In this document: positions 1-12,984 of the stretch, one piece after another
How the letters are laid out: every line of letters starts with the position of its first letter
How positions within the stretch are numbered: position 1 is the stretch's first letter
Source of the DNA: Monilinia fructicola
Lineage: Eukaryota > Ascomycota > Leotiomycetes > Helotiales > Sclerotiniaceae
Assembly: GCA_008692225.1 (NCBI GenBank)
Contig: VICG01000002.1
Span: forward strand, 3,491,501 to 3,555,500
Direction of reading: 5' to 3'
Length of the DNA: 64,000 bases
Notes under the pieces: generated by a model
Database searches by the model: none
Told to the model about the DNA's origin: nothing
What the model saw: only the letters and a program-made list of their open reading frames with translations
Made by a program: the position numbers and the translations under genes

Positions 1-1
1 A

Positions 2-520
2 AAACCTCAGCGTCCAGACTGGATGCTTGCCCCTCCCACTTCTTCCGACTGGACCTCCAAAATTGATCCCACCAAACTAAAAGCGCGCAAATTTGCTGGG
101 GGCAAGGGAGCTAAAGCTCCGGCCGAGAAAAGTGGCGTATCTGCCATCTGGACAGAAACTCCCGAAGAAAAGCGTCAACGGCTCGAAGATGCGGTTTTAG
201 GCCGTCAGGATTCTACCGTCTCTACTAATAATGGATCCTCGCGTGCAAAGGCTGAGAGTAGAGCTGATGAAGAGACGGATAAAAGGATTAGGGAGTACAA
301 TGCTAAGAATCGGGGCAAATCGTTATATGAAGCGCATGTTGATGGGACCGTGGCAGGAGGAAAGGGGAAGAAGGAAGAAGAGGATGATCCGAGTAAGAGG
401 GGTTTTGATAGGGAGAAGGATATGGCATTGGGTGGGAGATTGGGGCATGCGAAGAAAAAGGAATTGCTGAATCGAGCGGCGGATTTTGGGAGTCGATTTC
501 AGAAGGGTAGCTATTTGTGA
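2..520 (+). CDS. DUF3752 (GPALPP-type) protein, 3' part only
   Basis: The reading frame is already open at base 2, before the first ATG at 23, and ends with TGA at 518-520, so this is the C-terminal part of a longer gene cut by the window edge. About 172 residues are visible. They match the DUF3752 domain of eukaryotic GPALPP-motif proteins as I know it: a WMLAPP start, then KIDPTKLKARKFAGGKGAKA, an IWTETPEEKRQRLED block, NAKNRGKSLYEAH, and the family ending DREKDMALGGRLGHAKK followed by ADFGSRF. The protein is highly charged with no membrane segment, consistent with a nuclear or nucleolar role. Its biochemical function is not established. No frameshift or intron is visible in this part. It converges on the permease gene downstream. 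Confidence 0.85.
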   Translation, partial: KPQRPDWMLAPPTSSDWTSKIDPTKLKARKFAGGKGAKAPAEKSGVSAIWTETPEEKRQRLEDAVLGRQDSTVSTNNGSSRAKAESRADEETDKRIREYNAKNRGKSLYEAHVDGTVAGGKGKKEEEDDPSKRGFDREKDMALGGRLGHAKKKELLNRAADFGSRFQKGSYL

Positions 521-887
521 TCCGGGGGTGGAAAGATGAAGACCTTCATAAATAAAGCATTTTGGGTGGGCCTTGAGACGATAGAAACAACCTGCATATG
601 TCACAAGAATTAGATACCCCAGTATGGCTATGAGGGCCAATAGAGGTCAGTCGTTTTAACATTTGGTATCCGCTTTCCATTGCTTGCTGCTCTTTTTTGC
701 TTTCTATGAATACACATTCTCATAATCCTCACTACAGGTCGAACGCCGTGGAATGATTTCTCTTAGAATAGGTTCGTCACTCAGGTAGGCCCTCAAAAGC
801 AAAAGTCCTCCATCCCGTCATAGCCAAAATCATGTCATGTCATGTACGCCCATCCCATGCCGTCCATATCCACATCTCAGACCTCTC
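521..887. other. Intergenic, convergent 3' ends
   Basis: A 367-base spacer between two convergent genes. It probably holds both 3' UTRs. I see no further coding signal. Confidence 0.5.
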
Positions 888-2521
888 TTACCTACGAAAC
901 TTCTTAACCTCCACCCACCTTAATCCGCAGTATGAAACTGCGGAAAAGGCAAATGCCAACTCAAATCCCAAATCTCCTCCGTATTCCAACCCACAAAGTT
1001 TCCCAATTGGTCCAGTAAACCACACTTGTGCCATTCCTAGCACAGCACCCATGGCCCCAAAAAGTAAAGCTACCGTCGCAGCAATTCCCGGGGGCAGCCG
1101 ACTGGCATCCATATAGTTCTCTGGTCTGTATCCCTCAAATCCTTTTTTGAAGAAAACATGTTCAGACAGGGCTATCCCCTCATAGATCGCTAGCCAGTAC
1201 GCAATCAAGAGCATAAAATTCTCCAAGACAGACTCAAAGCTTTCATAGCCTGGGATTGCAATACCACAGTAGACGAGCGTTCCGACGAATGTCCACACGA
1301 AACGTGGTACACGAGCTGTGGCAGATGAGAGAACTTGCAGAGAGAGGGACACGGAATAGATATTGGGGCAATTATTTGCTATGATGGAGAGAGCGAGGAT
1401 GACAATGCAGAACTGGCCGAATCTTCCAAGCGGAGGAACGAGGACTGAGGATAGGAGCCCTCCGATTCCAGAGCTAGTGTAGTTGGTCTTGAACACGTTT
1501 TCCCCGCCGTTGGCCGCCATGGCCGTAGCAACAGCCGCTCCCAACATTTCAGTAAACAGAAGCGGGAAAATCAGACCGGCGAATGTCCACGAGAAGATCG
1601 AACTTCGACTGCGATTGACCGGCTGGTACACCGTGTAATCCGCGGCGTAGCTCGTCCAGCCCGTGGCAAACCCGAAAATACTTGCTGCGAAGGAGAGGCA
1701 GGCGCCTGCTTCGGATTTTCCAAAGCCCATGGGAACATTGAGGAATTCACCACTGTGGGCAAACTCGCCAAGCACGACGAGGAAGATGATGAAGCAAGGG
1801 ATCCAGGAGTAGCGCTCGTAGGCGTGCACGACCCTGTAGCCGAAAAGGGTCACAATGAAGGTGGCCACGGCAATAACCATGATCCCGGCCCAGCCCGGCA
1901 TGCTCGGATTCACGGCATTAAAGAGCTGCGCACCGACAATCACGTTGACGGCAGACCATCCGATGCAGGCAAGGATGTTGAGGATAGCAACTAGAGGTAT
2001 TTCAGCACAAGCATTCTGCCGACGCTGGAGCATGAAGCCAGGGAAGGCGATGCAAACTCACTAATCTTCACCCCGTACCATCCAAAATAAAAGCGGCTCA
2101 GAACCATCTGCCTCAGCCCAAATCGCGGGCCAAATGTCGAGAAGAAGCAGACGGGCATGACCCCTAGCAAATTCACAAACAGGATTATCAATATCGTGTC
2201 CACAAACCCCAGGTAGAAAACAGGATAGCTCAAGGCTCCGAGCGCGAAAGAGGAAACTACCATGTTGGCCGATAACCACAACGTGCCGATCTGGCTCATT
2301 CCGGCGATGCTGCGCTCATCGCTGGGAACTCGTTCGATGCCGCGGGACTCGACGCCAAAGCGGCTCGTGTAGCGGTGGGCTTTGGCGTACCAGGTACTGC
2401 CTTCCTGGAGAGAAGAGCTGTGGATGGCGACTTCTTTGGGGAGGTCTTGATCCGAGGAGGTGGTGGCTTTGGTGGCTTGGGCGATTTCAGGATCGTAGCC
2501 TCTTTCTTTGGGGAAAGTCAT
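888..2521 (-). CDS. NCS1 purine-cytosine permease (FCY2/FcyB-like)
   Basis: Two exons, 2521-2062 and 1990-888, give about 520 residues, a usual length for fungal NCS1 permeases. The intron (2061-1991, 71 nt) has a GTGAGT donor and CTAG acceptor; splicing joins GWYGVKI to IAILNILACIGWSAVN, restoring the family sequence. The family imports purines and cytosine with protons at the plasma membrane. Visible family features are a hydrophilic N-terminus of about 85 residues, around twelve hydrophobic segments, the block TGWTSYAADYTVY near residues 263-275 and NNCPNIYS near 359-366. The start at 2521 is the first ATG, and the N-terminal tail length suits the family. The substrate (cytosine, adenine, guanine or another) cannot be read from sequence alone. 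No frame damage is seen. Confidence 0.9.
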
Positions 2522-4954
2522 GTTTTTGAAGGAGTGGGGGGGGGAGGGGAGGTGTTGGGGGGTCTGTATTCTCGTTTGCGAGCTATAAAGTGTTTCCCTT
2601 CTGCGTTGCGTTGCGGTTGTCGAAGAAATGTAAATGTGGGCAGGATCAGAATCAGATGTCTTTTAGAACCTTGGAACTTCAAAGCCTCAATTTAATAGCT
2701 AGGTGTCTGCCGTACTTTGACTCCAAGGACCAGGATAGATGTGCTCCGATTTCTGTACAAGTGAATGGTACCATCCAACTGTGATTCTTCATAAGGAGGC
2801 CTCCTGGGATGGGATTTGTTCGCTCCAAGTATCTAAATACCAGTGAATGAACTAATCACAGCATATATATATGATGATTTATCTTCATTCACAGATCATC
2901 TAGGTCCTGCAATCCAATGACGATTGTCCGGACAGCGGATTTGCTGGCTCTTTATAATCGAATGGAGAGAATACAGATCATGACTTGTGATAGCAGGACC
3001 GACCAGCGGATGCAAAATGTCCTGAATATAGCAGGAGGGTTTCAGATGGGAGTTCAAGAGGAGTGAATCCCAGATATTATGGGGGTGGGAGGCCGATCCT
3101 AGCAAACAGATCAAGCAACGTCCTGCGCGAAAAGTAGGAAATGCCGGGCTTTCGAGCACGGGTGGAAGAAGAATTCAAGCACTGCACAGCTAGCAGCGAG
3201 TCGAATACTTTCCCAAGATGGTATAGATATGGCTGGAAGAGAAGAGGAGTTCATCCTTCGGAAGAGCAGAGTACAAGCGGCCGGATTTCCACTTCATACT
3301 TAAGATGCACGATGAGATGATCACTGTAGCATGCAAGCGCGATGGCGATAAAGGCTAAAAGTACTGGCTGCTGCAAACTGTATGCCGTATCACGGTGAGA
3401 ACAGTAGAACTTCATGGGTTCTGCATTGTGGTGTGCATATCGGGTTATACGACAGCTTTGTCGGTGGTATTCTTGAATGGGGACATATTAAATATTGGAA
3501 AGGGATGTTGGGCCGATGTAGTATGCGACCTGGTATTTTGTACTTCATTCACATCAAAGGCGCCACTATGCTTTGTGGAAGCCACCGAGAATGGACAGCT
3601 CAACGAGGCGGCAATGTTGGAAGAAGTTAGGTTTGGGTTTGGGTTTGTCTCAAGACTATGATTGCTTTTGACTTCTCATCTTGCACTGACAGTGGTGGAG
3701 GAGGGAATCAGCCGGGTGGTAGTAGGTAGACTGGCTAATGCAAGGTGGTGAGAGTCTATGGGCTAAGGAGAACATATGTGGAATGGTTACTGACATCCAT
3801 GGGCGAGGAGTACCGAAAGGCTTCACCAATGCTTGGCACAAGATCAGATACTCACCTATATGCTTATCTTCCTCACTTAATAAACCATTATTCGCATGCA
3901 CCTATGGCTACAATCTGACAGATCAATTGACAACTTCTAGTATGCGCACGGAAAGGATAAACCGGTCGGGATTGTCCGGATGAACCAAATGAGTTAGGAG
4001 CTCGGCGTTTGCTTCTCTGGTGTGACTTCCAATGTGAACTTGTTTCTTCCTTTTAAAGGCTAAGTGAGGGGGCGAAAGTGAGTACTGGCGCTTGGATGCC
4101 GGAACCTGTTTGTTTCAGCTAATTTTATCGCCAATTCTATAACTATGCCATCCGCCCCCCTTTGATTCCCCCTTTCAACCACGAACCACAGAATATAATC
4201 TCACAGCATCACTTCTAGAGATTCAATTCTCCGACTCTCATCTCCATTGCTATCCCGCCTTTCACAGCCTTGGTACTTCTGCGTCTATCCGAGCGTTTTC
4301 GTACCTTGGAACCTGCAGCTTTCCGTGACAGCACATCCACGAAATCATCGCACGAGTATCTCACGTGCATTTCAAGCCTTTCATCTCGGTGGAGGGGCAC
4401 TGCGCCTTTCCAATTCCGTAAATTTGGGCTTGTGGTATGGAAATGCATGTCTCATCTGATTGTCTATAATCTTGGCTTTTAGATCTTGTGGAATTCGGCA
4501 GTGATCCGACTTTGGACGATACTTTGAGATGGAATTTGAACTAGGTTTTGGAGACTGCTCAAATTAATTTGAATATGCGCAAACACCCTTACTGCGATAT
4601 GGTCTACAGAAAGTGCTGAAATACTGCAACGTTTCAATTAACGGCTATTTCGGATGCGTTTCATGACCTACGGATCAATAGAAGTACAAAGGGGGAGAAA
4701 GCACGTGTTTATGCAGTGCGAATATGTCAATGTCATATGCACTTCGTGATGGAATTCAATTCTTCCTTGAAATTGTATGCATTTTAGCGGTCAAGAAGCA
4801 TGAAGTTTCCAAGGTTTCCCTTGTTTCGACCTTTAATGGCTTGCATGGATCTCGAATGGATGTAGCGTATTCTGCAGCTAGAGAACTATGCCCTTGTAAT
4901 AGCTGATGTACCAAGACACTGAGGCTGAGAAATCAATACTTCGCAGAGTTTCTC
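2522..4954. other. Intergenic, no supported gene
   Basis: About 2.4 kb upstream of the permease. It has ordinary base composition and only short reading frames with no recognisable protein character. The first few hundred bases should contain the permease promoter. I see no RNA gene or repeat I can support. Confidence 0.5.
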
Positions 4955-6130
4955 TCATTGCCTGGGTGAAAAGTGTAGTCTCGCCTCCTCAGCGAGATGT
5001 CGAGGTGCCATAACCCCGTATCTAGATTCATCATTCTCCAACCAATAGTCATGTATGACCCCTCTTATCACGTCAGTCCATTTTACTGCCACGTTGCCTG
5101 CGATTATTCTCCAAAATAAGGCTTGTACCTCGAGAATCATCTCTTCAGCATCCACGGCATACGTCGAATGGCCACAAGCAAGTCGTACTCTCGGCGCCGC
5201 TGTCTCATTCAATCTGTGCAGTCTAGTGAGTTCCGAATTCCGATGCTTTGTGAAAGAGGAGAGAAGTTTCAGTGATGACATATATTGAATCCAATTGCCT
5301 CCTTCCGGGAAGATTATCGCGGCTTGATTGGAAAGTAGGTCTGGGTTGTGACCTCCCCTTTCTGGAGACTCAGGTATGGCAGGCTCTCTTTGTCTTGTGT
5401 AGAGCGTGTCCCCAACGAACAAGTAGTGTTCCTCGATATCATACCAGGCAAGAGAGTCAGGTGTATGCTACAACACCGGGGAATCAGCAATTGCCTATCG
5501 AGGAAAATTTGAGAAACCAAGGCTATATGGGGAAAATGGAGACTGTAGCAGATGAAACATTCAAATAGGAATGAACACTCAGGAGTATGATATGAAATAA
5601 TATAACGAGCTTACGCCTGGGATTTGTATGAACTGAATGCGGAAGTGGGTATTGTTCATCGAGAAGTATTCAAGCTGACGCGCCCAATGCGATACTTCAT
5701 ACTCTGGGGCTGACACGTTCATGTATTTGCAAAGAGAATGCTTCGGAAAATCCTCGAGAATAAAAGATTTCCCATCTTCCGAGGCTACAATGATTGGCCT
5801 TGAAGATAGGAAATCGGGGAGACCAAGGACATGATCATAATGACAATGAGTGCAGATTATAATGTATGCCTTTTCGCCCAACGGATTCAGACATCTATTG
5901 CCATAACATGAGAGTGGGTATTCTTCAATGAACTGACGCAGGGATGTAATTTTGCTGGTCTTGTCCCGAGGAGAGTTGCATCCAGTATCCGTTATGATCA
6001 CGAAGTTGGAGTATAATTTGACGTAGATATATGGTCGCTCTCCATACGCATCGTCTTCAGCTACGACAAAGGTAGAATTGTTTAGCCTTCTGCCCACAAA
6101 GCTTGTCGAACATGAACTCAAGCCGGCCAT
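4955..6130 (-). CDS. Metallo-beta-lactamase-fold hydrolase
   Basis: Two exons, 6130-5615 and 5467-4955, encode about 342 residues. The intron (5614-5468, 147 nt) has a GTAAGC donor, a CTGAT branch-like site and a TAG acceptor, and it joins IQIPG to HTPDSLAWYD in phase 0. All metal-ligand positions of the superfamily are present: THCHYDH (H95, H97, D99, H100), PGHTPD (H173), VGDTLY (D192) and CGH (H272). The set implies a two-metal hydrolase active site. No signal peptide is evident, so it is probably cytosolic. This subgroup occurs in many fungi without an assigned substrate; lactonase or thioesterase-type activity would be a guess. The stretch of about 20 residues after GDTLY is less family-like but stays open. 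No neighbouring gene suggests a pathway. Confidence 0.85.
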
Positions 6131-6719
6131 GATTCGAGAAGGTCTTCAGGAAGCCAAAATGGCAGAAAAGGTACTATGATCTATGGTCCCGGAAAAGGGA
6201 AGTAGAAGTTGATGGTGAAAATTGTAGATTTCCGTTCTTGGGGCTATCATTGAGGCTTCCGAAAGAGAATCAAGGAAACATTCAGGGCAAAACTTGACTG
6301 CGTCAACATGCCCTTGAAATCATTGAGGATCTGGTGACGATTTACTCGCCGACCTCAGGCTAATCTGTGTGAGTTGTGTCTATCTTGTGACATCATTTCC
6401 ACTCCATTTCCTGCTTATTGAAGTCAAGGTTCAGGTTACCTACATGTTGATGGAGGACATGAAAGAAATTTGTGGACTCAACAATTTGATGTTTTTGTAT
6501 GGATGTTGAGGTAATTTGATGAAAGGAAGATTGTGGTATAAAGGAAGTAGGTAGGTAGTATCCTCGAGTACTACTTAGGTAGTATATATCCATACTATAC
6601 ATGCTAGGTGCTCGAGTAGTGTACAAATCCAATGACATTATTCAGATTCGCACGTCCAAAATGATTTGCATGATTCAGTTAGAGCTATTTTACTCGGTAC
6701 TTGAAAGGTACTTAGGTAG
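6131..6719. other. Upstream region of the MBL-fold gene
   Basis: Contains no supported gene. It probably includes the promoter of the minus-strand hydrolase. From about 6540 onward there are repeated GTAGGTAG and TACCTAGG words that lead into the repeat block. Confidence 0.4.
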
Positions 6720-6969
6720 GTAAGGTAATACCTAGGTAGGTGAAGTAGGAGGAAAGGTAGTAAGTAAAATAGAAGGAAAGATAATTAATGAATAAAATAA
6801 AAGGAAAAATAATAAATAAAATAAGAGAAAAATTAATAAATAAATAAAAATAATAAACAAAAGAAAAGCAAAAAAAAGAAAAGATAACAAATAAAGGTGA
6901 AGAAAAAGTAGTAGGTAAAGTAAGAAGAAAGGTAATAAATAAAATAAAAATAAAAGTAGTAAATAAGTC

Positions 6970-7749
6970 GCCTACCCCCCTTTTCGCTACTCCTTCTATT
7001 TAGTCAATATTTTATATTAAAAACGGCCATTTTAATATATTAATAAGTTTATAAGAAATAAGAATGTTTTTTAAATTTTGATTAAAGCTTTTATATATAA
7101 TTATTAATAGATTTAAACATCTTGAATTTTTATAATTTTTTTATAAAGAATAATATAGAATTATAAAAAATTAAAACTTTTAAGTTTAGATATATATAGA
7201 AATTATATATAAAAATAAGATTTTTAAAAAAGGATATTTATAATTTTCAAGTAAAAATAATTAAAGATAATTTATAAATTCTTATAAAATTAATTGATTA
7301 ATATATAATAAATAAGTTATTTAAATTATATATTATAACTTATAATTAATAAGTAAATTAAAATTATATAAGAGTTTATATTTAAAATTTTATTATTAAA
7401 AGAATAAATTTGATTAAAGTTAATTTTAAATAATTATTTAAAAATTTATAAACTATTTTTAATTATTATTATTAAATAGATATAATTACTTTGAAAGATT
7501 TTAATTTTATATAGGATTTATATATAAATCGAAAATTAGAATTTTAATTTTTTATAATCTTTTATTATTCCTTTATTAAAAATTATAAAAATTTAAGATT
7601 TTTAGAATCTATTAATAATTATATATAAAAGCTTTAATTAAAATTTAAAAGATATATATTTATTTTTATAAAGCTATTAATACGTTAAAATAGTTGTTTT
7701 TAGTGTAAAATATTAAATAAATAAAGGGAGTAACTAAAAGGGAGTAGAT
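6970..7749. mobile_element. Fold-back (long inverted repeat) element
   Basis: The two halves of this roughly 780 bp AT-rich segment are inverted copies of each other for about 350 bases each. Ends pair as CCTACCCCCCTTTTCGCTAC on the left with the complement of GGGAGTAACTAAAAGGGAGT on the right. Inward, matching blocks include TTTTATATTAAAAACGGCC against its inverted partner near 7681-7715, and TTAAAGCTTTTATATATAAT present in both arms. No coding remnant is seen. It is a non-autonomous element or a collapsed inverted duplication, with arms diverged mainly by C/T changes. The exact ends are uncertain by a few bases. Confidence 0.7.
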
Positions 7750-7830
7750 AATTTAAAGTAAAAAGAAAGATAATAAATAAAATAAAATTAAAAATAATAA
7801 ATAAAGTAAAAGAAAAGATAGTATAAGTAC

Positions 7831-7984
7831 TAGCACTCGCGGAAAATAAATTTTCAGACTATGGATTCTTCGAATTTTTATTACTTAATGGGGGCTAGCC
7901 CCCAAACCCCCAATCCTCACTTCGTTCGAAACTAATAAAATTCTACGAATCCATAATCTAAAAATTTATTTTCCGCGAGTGCTA
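7831..7984. mobile_element. Palindromic MITE-like head of composite copy A
   Basis: A 154 bp palindrome with arms of about 50 bases beginning TAGCACTCGCGGAAAATAAA and ending with its complement. The short centre contains GGGGGCTAGCCCCCAA. Related copies lie at 28402-28574 and 38396-38552. Flanking TA dinucleotides would fit a TA target site, but the palindromic ends make this ambiguous. Confidence 0.8.
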
Positions 7985-8450
<466 letters not shown>

Positions 8451-8670
8451 GATTTAAGAAATAAATTTTTTTTAAAAGGCTTTATTAATATATATTTTAC
8501 TTTCCTCTTTTTTTATTCTAAAATAAATAGTCTTATATTATAAATATATATCTTATTTAATTATATTCTATATTAAATATATTAATAATAATATTTTATA
8601 TTTCTATATCTTTTGTATATTTTTTAATAAATTCTTTTATATTATTATATTTTGAAATATTTATTTTATT

Positions 8671-9066
8671 TTATTCTATTTATTCTATTTATTCTATTTA
8701 TTCTATTTATTCTATTTATTCTATTTATTCTATTTATTCTATTTATTCTATTTATTCTATTTATTCTATTTATTCTATTTATTCTATTTATTCTATTTAT
8801 TCTATTTATTCTATTTATTCTATTTATTTATTCTATTTTATTCTATTTATTCTATTTATTCTATTTATTCTATTTATTCTATTTATTCTATTTATTCTAT
8901 TTATTCTATTTATTCTATTTATTCTATTTATTCTATTTATTCTATTTATTCTATTTATTCTATTTATTCTATTTATTCTATTTATTCTATTTATTCTATT
9001 TATTCTATTTATTCTATTTATTCTATTTATTCTATTTATTCTATTTATTCTATTTATTCTATTTAT
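8671..9066. repeat. TTTATTC heptamer array
   Basis: A tandem 7-base unit repeated more than 50 times with one interruption near 8827-8838. It leaves a plus-strand frame open with a repeating Phe-Ile-Leu or Phe-Tyr-Leu peptide, which is a repeat artefact and not a gene. Confidence 0.95.
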
Positions 9067-9213
9067 TTATATTTATTTTTAAATTTATTCTATTTATTAT
9101 TTATATTTAATATTAAAAAGTAAAAACTTCTTATATATTCTTTAATATATTTTTTAATTAAATATAAAATATATTATAACTTTTCCTATAATTATAATTA
9201 TTAATCTTTACTA

Positions 9214-9487
9214 TTAATATTTATTATTTATATTATTTATTATTTATTATTTATTATTTATTATTTATTATTTATTATTTATTATTTATTATTTATTATT
9301 TATTATTTATTATTTATTTATTATTATTATTATTATTATTTATTATTTATTATTTATTATTTATTATTATTATTTATTATTTATTATTTATTATTTATTA
9401 TTTATTATTTATTATTATATTATTATTATTTATTATTTATTATTTATTATTTATTATTTATTATTTATTATTTATTATTTATTATTA
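9214..9487. repeat. TTATTTA array
   Basis: A tandem array of TTATTTA units mixed with TTA triplets, lying between the heptamer array and the GC-richer tail of composite copy A. Confidence 0.9.
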
Positions 9488-10260
9488 TGAAATAATATAA
9501 GGCCTATATAAAATAGCTGGAATAAAATGACCAAAATAAAATGGGCTGAAATGGAATGGGCCGAAATGGAATAGGCTGAAATGGAATAGACCAAAATGGT
9601 TGATCGATTACCTTTCGAAATAGTTTATTAAGTGGCTGGAATAATTTAGTTTTAAAAAGCAAAACGCAATATCGGTATTAAAAATTAAGGGTTTTTGCTT
9701 ACTAATGTTTAACTAATTAAAATTTTCGCTATTTATTTATAATTAATTATACAAGCTATTAAAGATTTAAGATTTATGTTTTTGCATTTTTAACCTTTTA
9801 TAATACAGGTATAATAATCATATGACACAACAAATTGATGAACTAAGATTTTTCGAATCCAAGATAAAAGAAAAGGTAATAAATAAATAAAAAGAAAAAA
9901 TAATAAATAAAATAAAAAAAGATAATAAAAAAATAAAAGGAAAAAATAATAAATAAGTAAAGGAAAAGATTAGTAGATAAGATAAAAAAAAGATAATAAG
10001 ATAATTAGAAGAAAAGATAATAGATAAAATAAAATAAAAGATAAAAAAAATATAAGTAAAATAAAATAAAAGGTATTAGATAAAGTAAAAAGGAAAATAA
10101 TAAATAAAATAGAAGGAAAATAATAAAATAAAGTAAGAGAGAAAGATATTATATAAAGTAAAAGGAAAAATAGTAAATAAAAGAAAAGAAAAAGAAAAAT
10201 AATAAATGAAGTAGGAGAAAAGGTAGTAATTAGGTAAGGTAGGAGGTACCTATCTAGGTA

Positions 10261-12984
10261 GTAATTCTATAGGTAATTCTACTCTATTCATTAATAAAAT
10301 AAATACCTAGTAGGTTAATATTACCATATGGCAGACAAGACAGACAGTCATAGACAAGTCAGTCAAGTCAGTCACTCTACTAGGCACTTCGTATCTTCCT
10401 ACATAAGGTCAAGCTAATTTAGCTAATCATAAGGGTCACCGGCGTAAGTTAACCGGTTAGCTATACCAACCGGAAGATCCTACAGTAAGAAATTCCAAGA
10501 GGGCGGACGTGCTGATCTGGACTAATGACAAGAGGACTTCAGCCTGTGTGCATGTGTGCATGTGAGAGAGAAGGATTCATGGATGTTGTTGTTCCCTTGA
10601 GAGTAATTTGGATCTGGATCTTGAAGATTCAATGTTTCCTTCATCTTTCTTCCGTTCTTCTGTTCTTCTGTTCTGCTCGTTCCTCTTCCGCTTCCTCTTC
10701 CTTATTCCAGCCTAGATCTTTGTCTGCACGTAAAGTAATATAAGATTCATAGAACTATCTACTCGAGTACCTAGTATCTATTTATCTATTTATCTATACA
10801 TCCATCTATCTTTTCTATCCATCTTCTAAACAACCCAGATTCTTCAAATATCTCTATCTCTACCCGACAGAAGATACCCAATGATACCATTCATAACTAT
10901 CCCATCCATCCCATCCATCCCATCCATCCCATCCATCCGTTACTTCTCCTACCTTCTCCTACACGCCTCGCATACGCGGTCCTTCCAAGCTACAACTTTT
11001 CAATTACGGGAAGAGATGTCTAGGGCCTTCTTTACCAAACATCCAGATCTGATCTATTAATTTCCCGTGTTACATTGTTTGTAAAGGTTGAAACAATGGC
11101 GGTAATTATCGATCACTCTTCGTTACAGATTGCCTTTGACCTTCATTGAAAGATATTATTGAAACACGATAACCTTACGATAGACTTCATCCAGATAAGA
11201 TGATAGGGTGAAAATGTCCAGATGTTTATTTCACTGCACATTTGTAATTCAATCTCAACCTCAATCTCAACCTCAACCGACCTACCCGTGGACATACATA
11301 ATACACCTTGTGGCGAACGGGACGGATCTATGAACCTAAACCTCAGACGAGACGGTTTAGATGGAAAAGAACTCGATTGCATGATCGAATAGAGATCAGA
11401 GGAATCATGATAGTGTTTATGACCTGGATATGAAAAAGGTTTCCTCTACCAGCCCTGGAGGTATCTATTGAAATATGTTGACGACGATGATGGGGCGTTG
11501 CCATACTATTTATTTGATAGGTCAGCGCTTATTTGATAATAACGAGAACGAGAACGAACGACACCTAGAACTATACGAGTGCAAGAACTAAATATACGAG
11601 AACGATATACGACAGATACATACGGAGAACTCCAGCCATCACATCATTCGAAGTGAGGCCCTGAAGTGTTTGTCTCTGCAAGATCTACTGGTTACCTATC
11701 ATTGCTTATGCGCCTATCAGATCAAACTTGCATCACCTCAATAATGATTCATTATGGAACTGATCCTGTAATATCCGACTCTCTTCCATACCTACCTACT
11801 ACCTACCTACCGTACCTACCTGCCTACCTACCTAGTACCGTCCTAGTACCTATTCTCCGACTTACTTACTCCATTGTTGTCACAGACGATTGAAATTATA
11901 TCCGTTTGGTTGGTCGTCAAAGCAGAACTTAACATATTCCATCTTGATCTTGTGGGACTATTTTGATTGGTTGTGATGAATCGAATCGGGTTAATTGGGT
12001 TATTTGGGTTGAGTTGACCTGAAGAGACCAAAACTTTGACCACATCATCCAAACATCAACCAAGCATCAACCAAGCATTTTAAATCTTCAATTTCACGAC
12101 ATCCGTTCCCTTCTCACTCCAAAAACCCCCCCCTTGCATATGATTTAAACCCCGCATAAAAAACACACGTCCGAAATATCATCAGGATTGAAAAATCAAG
12201 ATGTTTCCAACCATCAGAATACTCATATATGGGATTGTTGATAGGACCTGGGCCGTTCTCTTCTTACAAACTCCATTTCATGAGTCCACTTGTAAGGTAG
12301 ATGATGTATTATCAAAACTATTGACCTTTCCTATTAACCAATTGTTTTGATCTTTCTTTGTTCATTACTCGTTTCTTTATCTACAAGAAACAGTTCTAAT
12401 ACCTTCTTCTCCAGTTATTGTTAACCAGCCTGGCTTAACGATAGACATCCTTTGACCGTTCTCTTTGTCTCTGGAAGTACAAAGCAAAAAGTTTTGCCAA
12501 GGACATTTCCATTTCCATTTCTGCTCACCTATTGAGATCTCTTTGACGTCTATCTTGCTTTGTTACTTTGTTCTGTTACCGGCTGTTTTCTTCTCATCAA
12601 GTCGAATACATTCACTTGAGTTCGCTTAGGAGCCGAGTCACCCTATTGTTCTCTTTCTACAACAATAAAGAAGTCATTATTCATACAACAATAGTCTTCG
12701 TCGACTCACAATACCTATTGTTACTCATATTTGTCTATTGTTCAGTGTTGGTAAACAATGTTCACGCTGGTCGGGAATCACGTATAAAGTTTTCCACAAT
12801 CACCTTTTAATGTCTTCTTCTTCTTAAATCAAGCAACAATTACTTCTTTCAATCACAGAATCTTCCAAATTAAAGAAGCAAACCTCTAACCTCCAAGTTA
12901 AATTCAATACATAACCTTGCAGGCAAGGAAACCACCGTGTCACTCACTCAACTACAGACACTTCGAAAACAATAAGACCTTATC
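10261..12984. other. Intergenic, no supported gene; promoter of the DUF7492-like gene at its end
   Basis: About 2.7 kb of low-complexity DNA, including CATCC repeats near 10900-10940 and CTACCTAC repeats near 11795-11835. No convincing coding signal is seen. The last kilobase is pyrimidine-rich and likely contains the promoter and leader of the following gene. Confidence 0.5.
12643..12742. promoter_or_regulatory. Cluster of four CTATTGTT motifs
   Basis: CTATTGTT occurs at 12643-12650, 12715-12722 and 12735-12742 and as its complement AACAATAG at 12687-12694, about 240-340 bases before the ATG of the secreted-protein gene. The core matches the general HMG-box (SOX-type) recognition sequence known from eukaryotes. 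Binding by a fungal HMG-box factor is inference. Confidence 0.35.

Noticed and set aside
2896..4906. Several short frames between the permease and MBL genes
   Set aside because: All are under 90 codons, overlap each other on both strands and lack recognisable motifs or splice-joined continuity.
8652..9110. A 152-codon frame with Phe-Ile-Leu/Phe-Tyr-Leu repeats
   Set aside because: It is entirely the TTTATTC array read as codons; there is no protein-like composition or start context.
9840..9860. TTCGAATCC at the end of the composite tail as a tRNA-like B box (SINE hypothesis)
   Set aside because: No matching A box or tRNA-like fold upstream; the match is only the last 9 bases and similar words occur in the head palindrome.
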